In this document: positions 1 to 7,141 of the stretch, in pieces
Layout of the letters: each line of letters begins with the position of its first letter
Numbering within the stretch: position 1 is the stretch's first letter
Assembly: GCA_028684345.1 (NCBI GenBank)
Contig: JAQUGB010000038.1
Location: forward strand, 2,736-11,480
DNA length: 8,745 bases
Direction: 5' to 3'
Source: Tepidiphilus sp.
GTDB lineage: Bacteria; Pseudomonadota; Gammaproteobacteria; Burkholderiales; Rhodocyclaceae
Made by a program: the position numbers and the translations under genes
Notes under the pieces: generated by a model
What the model was told of the DNA's origin: nothing
What the model saw: the letters and a program-made list of their open reading frames with translations, nothing else
Databases searched by the model: none

Positions 1-2835
1 CAGGAGCTGGAATACCTTTACCGGTTGACGACGACGGTGCAGCCGGGGCGGGTGGACATCCAGGTGGAGTTCGAGGAGTACGTGCCCCAGCGCGAGATCG
101 GCCGCCTTTTCTACGAGGTGCGCAAGCGCATGTGGGACGAGGCTTCGACGCTGCCGCAGGGGGTGATCGGCCCCATCGTCAACGACGATTTCTCCGACGT
201 CTATTTCAGCCTGATGGCGCTGACGGCGCCCGGCTTGCCGCCGTGGGATCTGGTGCGCGAAGCCGAAGCGCTGCGCGACCGGCTCGCTCGCGTGCCCGGC
301 GTACAGAAGGCGCTGCTCATCGGCGAGCAGCCCGAACGGATCTTCCTCGAGCTCGACCTCGACCGCCTCATCCAGTTGGGGCTGACGCCGCAGGCGGTGT
401 TCGAGGCGATCGACGCGAACAACGCGCTGGTGCCGGCCGGATTCCTCGATACCGCCGGGCCGAGGGTGTACGTGCGTCTTCCGGGGGCCGACCTCTCGGA
501 GATGGATCGCATTGCCGCGGTTCCGCTGCGCGTGGGGGGGCGCATCCTCACGGTGGGGGAGCTGGGGACAGTCCGCCTGGGTGTGGAGGATCCACCTTCG
601 TTCCTGGTGAGGGCCCACGGTGAGGAGGCGATCCTTCTCGGCGTGGTGATGCAGCGCGGCGAGAATGGGCTCGAGCTGGGCAAGCGGCTCGCACGCTTCG
701 TGGCCGAAGAAGAGGCCAGATTGCCGGCGGGCATGGACTTGTCGGTACTCACCAATCAGGCCGAGGCGATCGCGCAAGCCGTCGATCTCTTCCAGGTGAA
801 GTTCCTCGTGGCCGTGGCGGTGGTGATGGGGGTGACTTTCCTCACGCTCGGTTGGCGCGCCGGGGTGGTCGTGGCCGTGGCCATTCCCGTGACGCTGGGG
901 CTCACGTTTCTCGCGATGCGCTGGAGCGGGATCGACTTGGATCGCGTCTCGCTGGGGGCGCTGATCCTCGCCCTGGGCTTGCTGGTCGATGATGCGATCA
1001 TCGCCATCGAGATGATGATCGTCAAGCTCGAGGAAGGCTGGGATCGGATCGCGGCGGCCGGCCACGCCTGGAACGTGACGGCCAGACCCATGCTCTTCGG
1101 CACTTTGGTGACGGTAGCCGGTTTTTTGCCCATCGGCTTCGCGCGCTCGGGCGTGGGGGAATACGCCGGGAACATCTTCTGGGTGCTCGGCTATGCCCTG
1201 GTGATTTCCTGGGTCGTGGCGGTGATCTTCACGCCTTATCTGGGCGTGAAACTGCTGCCGTCCTACCCCAAGCGCGAGGCCGGGCACGGGGTCTACGATT
1301 CCCCGGCCTACCAGCGCTGGCGTGCGGTGATCGTCTGGTGCGTGGCGCGGCGCAAGACCGTGGTGGGCGCGACCCTCGCGGCGCTCGCGCTGGGGGTGGC
1401 GGCCATGGTGGGGCCGGTGCAGAAGCAGTTCTTTCCCAGTTCGGACCGTTCGGAGGTGTTGGTTTCGATCTGGCTGCCGGCAGGCTCGGCCATCGGGCGC
1501 ACCGACGAGGTGGCGCGGCGCATCGAGGCGATCCTCGCGCCCTTGCCGGAGGTGCGTTCGTTGTCGACCTACGTCGGGCGCGGGGCGCCGCGCTTCTTCA
1601 TCTCGGCCAACCCCGAGGAGCCCGATCCGGCTTTTGCCAAGATCGTGGCCGTGACGCAGGGGGTGGAGGCGCGCGAGAAAGTGATCGCGCTGCTCGAGGC
1701 GCACCGGCAGGCAGGGGAATTCGCCGAGGCGCGCATCCGGGTCCATCGTCTGCTCTATGGGCCGCCGGTGCCCTGGCCGGTGGCTTTTCGCGTGGTGGGG
1801 CCGGATCTCGAGGAGTTGCGCCGTCTGGGTGAAGAGGTGCGCGCGGTGATGGCAAGGAATCCCCACGTGCGCGACGCACACCTCGAGTGGAACGAACGCG
1901 CGCCCGTGCTGATGCTGGAGGCCCCGGCCGAGCGCCTGCGGGCCATGGGGCTGACGCCGCGGGAGGTGGCGCGGCAGCTGCAGTTTGCTTTGAACGGCAT
2001 TCCGGTGACCGAAGTGCGGCGCGACATCCGTACGGTGACCCTGCTCGCGCGCGGCGAGGCGGCGGTGCGCGACCCGGCGCGGCTCGAGAGCCTCGAATTG
2101 CGCACCCTCGATGGGGCCCGCGTGCCGCTGGGACAGGTGGGTCGGCTCGTGGTACGGCACGAGGAGGCGCGCTACAAGCGCCTCGATCGGGAGCGATTCG
2201 TCGCGGTGCAGGGCGAGATCGAGGGCGCACAGGCGGTGGACGTGACCGAGGCGCTGTGGAGCGCGCTCGCTCCCTTGCGGGCGAGCTTGCCGCCGGGCTA
2301 CCGCATCGAGATCGGCGGCACGGTGGAGCAGTCGCGCAAGGCCGACGCCTCGATCCAGAAATTGCAGCCGGTGATGGTGGCGGTGATGCTGATCCTCATC
2401 ATGCTGCAGATGCGTGAATTCGCCGGCACCTTCATGACCGTGGCCACGGCGCCCCTGGGGGTGATCGGGGCAGCCGTGGCGCTGCTCGTCTTCGACCAGC
2501 CCTTCGGCTTCGTGGCGCTTCTCGGCTTGATCGGCCTGGCGGGGATTGTGATGAGGAACACGCTCATCCTCACGCAGCAGGTGCGTGACAATCTCGAGGC
2601 CGGAATGACGGCGCTCGAGGCGGTGGTGGAGGCGGCGGTGCGGCGCACCCGGCCGGTGCTGCTCACGGCGCTTGCGGCGGTACTCGCTTTCGTGCCGCTC
2701 GCGACCGACACCTTCTGGGGGCCGCTCGCCTACGTGCTGATCGGCGGCGTGATGGCAGGCACACTCATCACCTTGTGTTTCGTGCCGGCGCTCTATGCGC
2801 TGTGGTACCGCCTGCCGCGGCGCGAAATGGGCTAG
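1..2835 (+). CDS. RND-family efflux pump permease subunit (5' end outside window)
   Basis: Inner-membrane, proton-driven RND exporter of the HAE-1 (AcrB-like) type, normally working as a trimer with a periplasmic adaptor and a TolC-type channel. The frame is open from base 1 (first residues QELEYLYRL) to TAG at 2833. The TTG at 25 is not a credible start, because the visible part begins inside the first periplasmic porter domain. The TM4 motif GLLVDDAIIAIEMM has its Asp pair at visible codons 330-331, matching AcrB Asp407/Asp408, so roughly 80 residues including TM1 are missing to the left. Layout: porter domain to about codon 262, TM2-TM6 about 263-420, TM7 about 453-470, second periplasmic half from FFPSSDRSEV (about 477), TM8-TM12 from about 785 to the end. 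In TM10 the AcrB Lys940 position reads Arg (codon 852, MRN). The TM11 Thr of RPVLLT is kept (codon 889). These features recall the TriC-like branch of RND pumps; substrate cannot be told. A tolC-like gene follows one gene downstream. Confidence 0.95.
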   Translation, partial: QELEYLYRLTTTVQPGRVDIQVEFEEYVPQREIGRLFYEVRKRMWDEASTLPQGVIGPIVNDDFSDVYFSLMALTAPGLPPWDLVREAEALRDRLARVPGVQKALLIGEQPERIFLELDLDRLIQLGLTPQAVFEAIDANNALVPAGFLDTAGPRVYVRLPGADLSEMDRIAAVPLRVGGRILTVGELGTVRLGVEDPPSFLVRAHGEEAILLGVVMQRGENGLELGKRLARFVAEEEARLPAGMDLSVLTNQAEAIAQAVDLFQVKFLVAVAVVMGVTFLTLGWRAGVVVAVAIPVTLGLTFLAMRWSGIDLDRVSLGALILALGLLVDDAIIAIEMMIVKLEEGWDRIAAAGHAWNVTARPMLFGTLVTVAGFLPIGFARSGVGEYAGNIFWVLGYALVISWVVAVIFTPYLGVKLLPSYPKREAGHGVYDSPAYQRWRAVIVWCVARRKTVVGATLAALALGVAAMVGPVQKQFFPSSDRSEVLVSIWLPAGSAIGRTDEVARRIEAILAPLPEVRSLSTYVGRGAPRFFISANPEEPDPAFAKIVAVTQGVEAREKVIALLEAHRQAGEFAEARIRVHRLLYGPPVPWPVAFRVVGPDLEELRRLGEEVRAVMARNPHVRDAHLEWNERAPVLMLEAPAERLRAMGLTPREVARQLQFALNGIPVTEVRRDIRTVTLLARGEAAVRDPARLESLELRTLDGARVPLGQVGRLVVRHEEARYKRLDRERFVAVQGEIEGAQAVDVTEALWSALAPLRASLPPGYRIEIGGTVEQSRKADASIQKLQPVMVAVMLILIMLQMREFAGTFMTVATAPLGVIGAAVALLVFDQPFGFVALLGLIGLAGIVMRNTLILTQQVRDNLEAGMTALEAVVEAAVRRTRPVLLTALAAVLAFVPLATDTFWGPLAYVLIGGVMAGTLITLCFVPALYALWYRLPRREMG

Positions 2836-2838
2836 AAT
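2833..2838 (+). promoter_or_regulatory. possible -10 element in an A/T-rich gap before the methyltransferase gene
   Basis: TAGAAT overlaps the RND stop codon and matches the sigma-70 -10 consensus at five of six bases. It opens a clearly A/T-rich stretch (about 2836-2858) in otherwise very GC-rich DNA, 41 nt upstream of the methyltransferase start. No convincing -35 box is seen 16-18 nt upstream. It could give the methyltransferase and tolC genes a promoter of their own besides read-through from the pump gene. This is a weak call from sequence alone. Confidence 0.28.
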
Positions 2839-2865
2839 CAAAAAATCGTTCCATTTTCCGGTCGT

Positions 2866-2871
2866 AGGGGG
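2866..2871 (+). promoter_or_regulatory. ribosome binding site deciding the methyltransferase start
   Basis: AGGGGG lies 7 nt before ATG 2879 but only 1 nt before the in-frame ATG 2873. The spacing therefore favours 2879 as the initiation codon, giving a protein that begins MDFEQARFN. Confidence 0.6.
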
Positions 2872-2878
2872 CATGAGT

Positions 2879-3538
2879 ATGGATTTCGAGCAGGCACGAT
2901 TCAACATGGTGGAGCAGCAGGTACGCACCTGGGAGGTGTTCGATCAGCGGGTGCTGGATGCGCTGATGACGGTGCGGCGCGAGCAGTTCGTGCCGGAACC
3001 CTACCGGACGTTGGCGTTTGCCGAGGTGGAGATCTCGCTGGGATTCGGCGAGCGCATGCTGCGGCCGGTGATCGAAGGCAAGGTGCTGCAGGCGGTGCAG
3101 CTGCAGAAAAGCGAGGTCGCGCTCGAGATCGGTGCGGGTTCGGGCTATTTCGCCGCCTGCCTCGCCCATCTGGGGCAATGGGTGCACAGCGTCGAGATCG
3201 TGCCGGAACTCGCCACGCGCGCCCAGGCGAACCTCGAGGCCGAGGGCTTCGACAACGTCGAAGTGATCACCGGTGACGGCCTCGAGGCGCTGGCGGCGCC
3301 GGGCCCCTTCGACGTGATCGTGCTCTCGGGCGGAGTGGCGGAGGTGCCGCGTTTCCTGCTCGATGCCCTCAAGGCCGGCGGACGGCTCTTCGCCTTCGTC
3401 GGTGACGAGCATCTCATGCACGGCCGGCTCTATACCTGTTCCGAGCCGGGCAAGGTGCGCCACGAGGATTTGTTCGAGACGGTGGTACCCCGGCTGCGCG
3501 TGCCGCAGCCGGAGGCTCCTGCCGCCCTATTGGTATGA
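2879..3538 (+). CDS. PIMT-fold SAM-dependent methyltransferase, atypical protein-L-isoaspartate O-methyltransferase family member
   Basis: A 219-residue cytoplasmic protein, about the length of PIMT (E. coli Pcm is 208). Canonical PIMT uses SAM to methylate isoaspartyl residues in damaged proteins. The SAM-binding core is clear: motif I ALEIGAGSGY (residues 81-90), an acidic residue ending strand 2 (SVEIV, Glu106), GDG (132-134), and FDVIVLSGGVAEVP (144-157) where Pcm has FDAIIVTAAPPEIP. The N-terminus DQRVLDALMTVRREQFVPEPYR also follows Pcm. However, the family's substrate loop, GQGQTISQP in Pcm, reads GFGERMLRP here (55-63), so the Thr and Ser of that loop are Arg and Leu. Isoaspartyl repair activity is therefore uncertain; such divergent copies are usually annotated as PIMT. 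The in-frame starts at 2795 and 2873 are less likely: the first lies inside the RND gene and the second is too close to the ribosome binding site. It follows the RND gene by 43 nt, and its stop overlaps the tolC start by 4 nt, implying translational coupling. Confidence 0.88.
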   Translation: MDFEQARFNMVEQQVRTWEVFDQRVLDALMTVRREQFVPEPYRTLAFAEVEISLGFGERMLRPVIEGKVLQAVQLQKSEVALEIGAGSGYFAACLAHLGQWVHSVEIVPELATRAQANLEAEGFDNVEVITGDGLEALAAPGPFDVIVLSGGVAEVPRFLLDALKAGGRLFAFVGDEHLMHGRLYTCSEPGKVRHEDLFETVVPRLRVPQPEAPAALLV

Positions 3539-4902
3539 GTCGGATGAACGGACGGGAACGAACGCGCGGCTGCGACTGCCTCACTCCGTGGCGTATGGCC
3601 TTGGCCCTCGGTTTGGCGGTGGGACTGAGCGTCGGTGCCGGGGGGGCGCGTGCGGCCGATCTGCTCACGCTCTATCGGCAGGCGTTGCTGCAGGATCCCA
3701 GCTACGCGGCCGCGCGGGCGTCGATGATGGCCGGTCAGGAGCAGGTCGTTCAGGGCCGGGCGCTGCTTTTGCCGAACGTGGCGCTCGATGCCAACGCTTT
3801 GCACAATCGCCTGGACGTCGGTGAGATCGACAAGAACTATGGCTCGCGCCAATGGACGGTGCGGCTCACTCAGCCGCTTTTTCGTCTGCAGAACTGGGCG
3901 GCAGCCAAGCAGGGGGAGTTGCGCACCAGCTTGAGCGATCTGCAATGGGCCGAGGCACAGCAGGAGGTGGCGTTGCGCTTGGCTCGAGCCTATTTCGACG
4001 TGGTGGCGGCCCAGGAGGCGGTGGATGCGGCAGCCGAGCTGCATCGTGCCTCCAGCGAGCAACTGGCATATGCCAAGAAGAGCTTCGAGGTGGGTACCGT
4101 CACCATCGTGGATGTACACGAGGCCCAGTCGCGCTTCGATCTGGCCGACGCGCAGCTGATCGCGGCACAGAACCAGTTCGATGTGGCGCAACAGGCCTTG
4201 GCGGCCATCGTGGTGGATCTACCGCAACGGTATGCCCGGCTGAGCCCGGATGCCACATTGTCCGGCCCCGAGCCGGCGCGGATGGAACCGTGGGTGGAGG
4301 CGGCGCAGCAGGACAATTTTCTGGTACAGCAGGCGATGGTGAGCCGCGAGATCGCCCAGCGCGAGGTCCAGCGGCGCCGTGCCGGACACCTTCCCAGTGT
4401 GGATCTGGTGGCGCAGCACGGCAAGTCGCGTGATCTTTCCCGTTTCCCGCCGTTGCACACCGAGACGGTGGAGTCTTCCCAGATCGGGGTACAGGTTACG
4501 GTGCCGCTCTATGCCGGCGGCGCCACCCAATCGCAGGTGCGCGAAGGGGCTGCGTTGCTCACCAGGGCCGATCGGGAGGAGGAGTATGCCAGGCGGCAGG
4601 CGGTGTTGAGTGCCCGGGAAGCTTTTCTCGGCCTGACGAGCGGTTTGGCGCGGGTGCGGGCACTGGAAGCGGCGCTGCAATCGTCTTTGTCGAACCTCGC
4701 GTCCACGCGCTTGGGCTACGAGGTGGGGGTGCGGATCAACGTCGATGTGTTGAATGCCATGGCGCAAGTGGCCGATGCCCGGACGCAGTTGTCGCGTGCG
4801 CGCTACGATACGCTGTTGTGGCAGCTTCGGCTGAAGGCGGCGGTAGGCAGGCTCTCGGAGGAGGATCTGGCCGCGGTCAATGCGCTTCTGGTCGAGGAGT
4901 GA
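3535..4902 (+). CDS. tolC: TolC-family outer-membrane efflux channel
   Basis: A 455-residue outer-membrane factor, forming as a trimer the exit duct for RND pumps and type I secretion. It has a signal peptide: basic N-region up to Arg20, hydrophobic core MALALGLAVGLSVGAGG (21-37), and a likely signal peptidase I cut after ARA (38-40) before ADLLTLYRQAL. Two repeated outer-membrane efflux units follow, about 42-240 and 265-450. Their hallmark repeats are GTVTIVDVHEAQSRFD (from 187) and GVRINVDVLNAMAQ (from 398), matching GLVAITDVQNARAQYD and GTRTIVDVLDATT of E. coli TolC. The end, KAAVGRLSEEDLAAVNALL, also tracks E. coli TolC (KSALGTLNEQDLLALNNAL), and the protein then stops without E. coli's long C-terminal tail. 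This supports the true TolC branch rather than the lipoprotein OprM/CusC type. ATG 3535 overlaps the methyltransferase stop (ATGA) with no good Shine-Dalgarno, suggesting coupled reinitiation. In-frame ATGs at 3544 and 3595 are alternatives; 3595 would leave almost no N-region. Its 3' end overlaps the convergent waaA by 26 bp. Confidence 0.95.
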   Translation: MSRMNGRERTRGCDCLTPWRMALALGLAVGLSVGAGGARAADLLTLYRQALLQDPSYAAARASMMAGQEQVVQGRALLLPNVALDANALHNRLDVGEIDKNYGSRQWTVRLTQPLFRLQNWAAAKQGELRTSLSDLQWAEAQQEVALRLARAYFDVVAAQEAVDAAAELHRASSEQLAYAKKSFEVGTVTIVDVHEAQSRFDLADAQLIAAQNQFDVAQQALAAIVVDLPQRYARLSPDATLSGPEPARMEPWVEAAQQDNFLVQQAMVSREIAQREVQRRRAGHLPSVDLVAQHGKSRDLSRFPPLHTETVESSQIGVQVTVPLYAGGATQSQVREGAALLTRADREEEYARRQAVLSAREAFLGLTSGLARVRALEAALQSSLSNLASTRLGYEVGVRINVDVLNAMAQVADARTQLSRARYDTLLWQLRLKAAVGRLSEEDLAAVNALLVEE

Positions 4903-6235
4903 CGGGCCCTCCGGCATCTCGTCGCGTGCGATTCCGTTCGCGCTCGAGCCAGGGGGTGAGCAGCTCGAGCGTGCGTTCGGTGGCGCCGCGATGCGCGGCA
5001 AGGAAAATGGCGCCGTTGGCGATCACCGCGGCGCGCTCGTCGGGCTGTTCGATCCATCGCTGCGCGAGTTCGATCGCTTCCTGGGGGTTGCGTACCTGGG
5101 CGATGGCCTGAGCCGCCACGCCCTGGGCGACCACGTCGGCAAAATTCTCCGTGTGGGGGCCGACGATGGGCGGCGTGCCGGCGGCGAGCGCCTCCAGGGG
5201 ATTCTGCCCGCCGTAGCGCTCCCAGCTGCCGCCGATGATGGCCACGTCGGCAAGCGCGTAATAGGCATAGAGTTCGCCCATGCTGTCGCCGAGCCAGACG
5301 TCGTCTTCGGGATGCGGCAAGGAGACGCTGCGGCGGCGATGGCGCAAACCATGGCGCTCGACGAGGCGGGCGACTTCGTCGAACCGCTCGGGGTGCCGGG
5401 GCACGATCACCAGGAGCGGCGGCTCGTGGAAAAGGAAATCTTCCCGTTCGGCCCATTCCTGCCGTAACCCTTCCCAGGCGCGCAGGAAACGGGCTTCCTC
5501 GCCTTCGCGGCTACTGGCGAGCACGACGACGGGGCGGGGGCCGATGGCCTCGCGCCACGTCTGCGCCAGCGCGATCGCCGCCGGTTCGGGGCTCCAATCG
5601 AACTTGAGATTGCCGGTGACGGCGATGCGAGGCGCGCCGAGCGCGCGCAAACGCTGCGCATCGGCCGCGCTCTGCGCCCCGACCTGCACGAAGGCGTCCC
5701 ACTCGAGCGGAAGCAGCCAGCGGAAACGGCGATAGCGGCGAAAGGAGCGTTCCGAGAGCCGGGCGTTGGCGAGCACGAGCGGCACGCCCTGCCGCTTCGC
5801 TTGCCTCAGCCAATTGGGCCAGATCTCGGTCTCCATCACGATGCCCAGCCGCGGACGCGTGCGCTCGAGAAAGCGTCGCACCCAGCGGCTGTGGTCGTAA
5901 GGGGCGTAGGCCTGCACGATGGCCGGATCGTGGGCCCAGAGCCGCTGGCCGGTTTCCAGCCCCGTGGGCGTCATGTGGGTGACGAGGAGCCGCAGCCGGG
6001 GATAGCGGCGGCGCAGCGCCCGTACCAGGGGGTGGGCCGCGCGCGTCTCGCCCACCGAGACGGCGTGGATCCAGACGGTGTCACGCGCCTCTTCGGGCAG
6101 CGCGATGCGACCCAACCGCTCGCGCCAGCGCTGCGCTTCATGGGGGTCGCCGCGATGGCGCAAGCGGTGGCGCAGCCGCAGCCACGGCCAGGCGAGCCGC
6201 CAGAGGGCGTCGTAGATGTGATAACGTAAAGACAC
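4877..6235 (-). CDS. waaA: 3-deoxy-D-manno-octulosonic acid (Kdo) transferase
   Basis: Inner-membrane-associated GT-B glycosyltransferase (WaaA/KdtA) that moves Kdo from CMP-Kdo onto the lipid A precursor, the first step of lipopolysaccharide core assembly. The 452-residue protein starts at GTG 6235 with a hydrophobic, basic anchor (RYHIYDALWRLAWPWLRLR). Family signatures appear in order: HAVSVGETRAA (57-67, with the catalytic Glu at 63), THMTPTG (86-92), METEIWPNW (134-142), LANARLS (155-161), VTGNLKFD (206-213), ASSREGEE (240-247), VPRHPERF (278-285), GDSMGEL (316-322), GGSWERYGGQNPLE (335-348) and GPHTENF (359-365). The GTG start is chosen because the conserved anchor begins straight after it; no strong Shine-Dalgarno precedes it. 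It is slightly longer than E. coli WaaA (425), with about 12 extra residues before VPRHPERF and an arginine-rich tail, the end of which is encoded inside the tolC 3' end. Whether it adds one or two Kdo units cannot be read from sequence. It is divergent from apaH. Confidence 0.95.
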   Translation of the reverse strand: MSLRYHIYDALWRLAWPWLRLRHRLRHRGDPHEAQRWRERLGRIALPEEARDTVWIHAVSVGETRAAHPLVRALRRRYPRLRLLVTHMTPTGLETGQRLWAHDPAIVQAYAPYDHSRWVRRFLERTRPRLGIVMETEIWPNWLRQAKRQGVPLVLANARLSERSFRRYRRFRWLLPLEWDAFVQVGAQSAADAQRLRALGAPRIAVTGNLKFDWSPEPAAIALAQTWREAIGPRPVVVLASSREGEEARFLRAWEGLRQEWAEREDFLFHEPPLLVIVPRHPERFDEVARLVERHGLRHRRRSVSLPHPEDDVWLGDSMGELYAYYALADVAIIGGSWERYGGQNPLEALAAGTPPIVGPHTENFADVVAQGVAAQAIAQVRNPQEAIELAQRWIEQPDERAAVIANGAIFLAAHRGATERTLELLTPWLERERNRTRRDAGGPVTPRPEAH

Positions 6236-6278
6236 GGGCGCCGTCGCAGAAGGTGGGCGATGGTGTTAGTTTAGCAAG

Positions 6279-6306
6279 TCCGGCGGCGGTGCGTCCAAGT
6301 GCCGGA
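6279..6306 (+). other. small inverted repeat in the apaH leader
   Basis: TCCGGC (6279-6284) and GCCGGA (6301-6306) can form a 6-bp stem with a 16-nt loop, ending 14 nt before the apaH Shine-Dalgarno and followed by AAAAGAAA. It lacks a T tract on the + strand, so it does not look like a terminator for that direction. It might be a leader hairpin or chance in GC-rich DNA. Confidence 0.25.
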
Positions 6307-6320
6307 AAAGAAAGGGAGAG

Positions 6321-6324
6321 AGGA
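6321..6324 (+). promoter_or_regulatory. ribosome binding site deciding the apaH start
   Basis: AGGA, within the purine-rich run AAAGGGAGAGAGGA (6311-6324), sits 6 nt before ATG 6331. This supports ATG 6331 over the upstream in-frame GTG at 6253. Confidence 0.65.
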
Positions 6325-6330
6325 CGCGGG

Positions 6331-7137
6331 ATGGCGACCTATGCGATCGGCGACGTGCAGGGCTGCTTCACGGCACTGCAGCGCCTGCTCGAGGTGATCG
6401 GGTTTACGCCCTCGCGTGACCGGCTGTGGCTGGTGGGCGATCTGGTCAATCGCGGCCCCCAGTCGCTGGAAGTGCTGCGTTTCGTGCGCTCCCTGCCGCC
6501 AGATTCGGTCGAGGTGGTGCTGGGCAACCACGATCTGTATCTCTTGATGCGGGCGGCGGGTTACCCCAAACGCGCGCGGGACGACACGCTGGATGCGGTG
6601 CTCGCGGCGCCGGATCGCGACGAACTGCTCGACTGGCTGCGTGCACGGCCGCTCCTGGTGGTGGACGAGGCGTTGGGCTACGCGATGGCGCATGCCGGAG
6701 TGAGCCCGGTGTGGTCGCTGGCCCAGGCAGCGGCGCGCGCACGCGAGGTGGAAGGGAAACTGCAGGGGGAACTCGGCTGGCTGCTGCGCTTGAAGGGCGA
6801 CCGTCCCTCGCGCTGGGGCGACGATCTCTCCGGCATGGATCGCCTCCGCTACATCGTCAATGCGTTTACGCGCATGCGCTTCGTGTCGCTGCGTCAGGGG
6901 GCGCTGGAGCTGGAAGCGAAAGGGCCGCCGGAGCGGGCACCCAAAGGCACGGTGCCGTGGTTTCGTTGGCCGCGACGCGTCCCCCTGGGGTTGCAGGTAG
7001 TGTTCGGGCACTGGTCGGCGCTGGGGTTCTTCGCCGGCGACGGAGTGCTGGGAATCGATACGGGCTGCGTGTACGGCGGGCTCCTCACGGCGGTGCGGCT
7101 GGAGGATGCGGCGGTGTTCTCGGTACGGGGGCCGTGA
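6331..7137 (+). CDS. apaH: symmetrical bis(5'-nucleosyl)-tetraphosphatase (Ap4A hydrolase)
   Basis: Cytosolic metallophosphoesterase that splits diadenosine tetraphosphate into two ADP, controlling an alarmone-like dinucleotide; ApaH enzymes also decap Np4-capped RNA. The protein is 268 residues against 280 in E. coli. Motifs in order: MATYAIGDVQGC (1-12), GDLVNRGPQSLEVLRFV (36-52), LGNHDLYLL (64-72), APDRDELLDWLRARPLL (93-109), MAHAGV (119-124), a NAFTRMRF block encoded near 6859-6882, GHWSALG near 7009, and GIDTGCVYGG near 7054-7080. These follow E. coli ApaH closely over the whole length. The first motif reads GDVQG instead of GDVHG, so the usual metal-ligand His is Gln (residue 10). ATG 6331 is chosen because it has a well-spaced Shine-Dalgarno and gives the family's standard N-terminus; the in-frame GTG 6253 would add 26 residues of low-complexity leader. 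It is divergent from waaA, and its stop lies 4 nt from the stop of the convergent chemotaxis receptor gene. Confidence 0.95.
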   Translation: MATYAIGDVQGCFTALQRLLEVIGFTPSRDRLWLVGDLVNRGPQSLEVLRFVRSLPPDSVEVVLGNHDLYLLMRAAGYPKRARDDTLDAVLAAPDRDELLDWLRARPLLVVDEALGYAMAHAGVSPVWSLAQAAARAREVEGKLQGELGWLLRLKGDRPSRWGDDLSGMDRLRYIVNAFTRMRFVSLRQGALELEAKGPPERAPKGTVPWFRWPRRVPLGLQVVFGHWSALGFFAGDGVLGIDTGCVYGGLLTAVRLEDAAVFSVRGP

Positions 7138-7141
7138 GGAT

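Larger units (their letters stand above)
6236..6330. promoter_or_regulatory. divergent waaA / apaH control region
   Basis: These 95 bp separate the GTG of waaA (- strand) from the ATG of apaH (+ strand) and should hold promoters or leaders for both. The only A/T-rich patch is about 6264-6278. On the - strand, TAAACT (6273-6268) resembles a -10 box, with TTGGAC (6298-6293) 19 nt upstream as a poor -35, which would give waaA a leader of about 25 nt. No matching + strand promoter for apaH is convincing. Both assignments are tentative; only the divergent geometry is firm. Confidence 0.35.

Noticed and set aside
25..27. TTG as the start codon of the RND gene
   Set aside because: The frame is open to base 1, and the visible protein starts within the porter domain, lacking TM1 and roughly 80 residues of any RND pump.
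2768..3463. A 231-codon - strand open frame opposite the methyltransferase gene
   Set aside because: The + strand encodes clear SAM-binding motifs. The antisense frame is His/Arg/Glu-rich without any recognisable domain and has no supporting ribosome binding site.
3430..4191. A 253-codon - strand open frame opposite tolC
   Set aside because: It is a shadow of the TolC coding frame, which carries a signal peptide and both family repeats.
4890..4945. Possible terminator hairpin around GGGCCC at the tolC/waaA junction
   Set aside because: Only short, broken stems can be drawn and there is no T tract on either strand.
4880..5467. A 195-codon open frame on the + strand antisense to waaA
   Set aside because: The opposite strand has the full set of Kdo transferase motifs. 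The frame shows no recognisable domain and is typical of antisense frames in GC-rich DNA.
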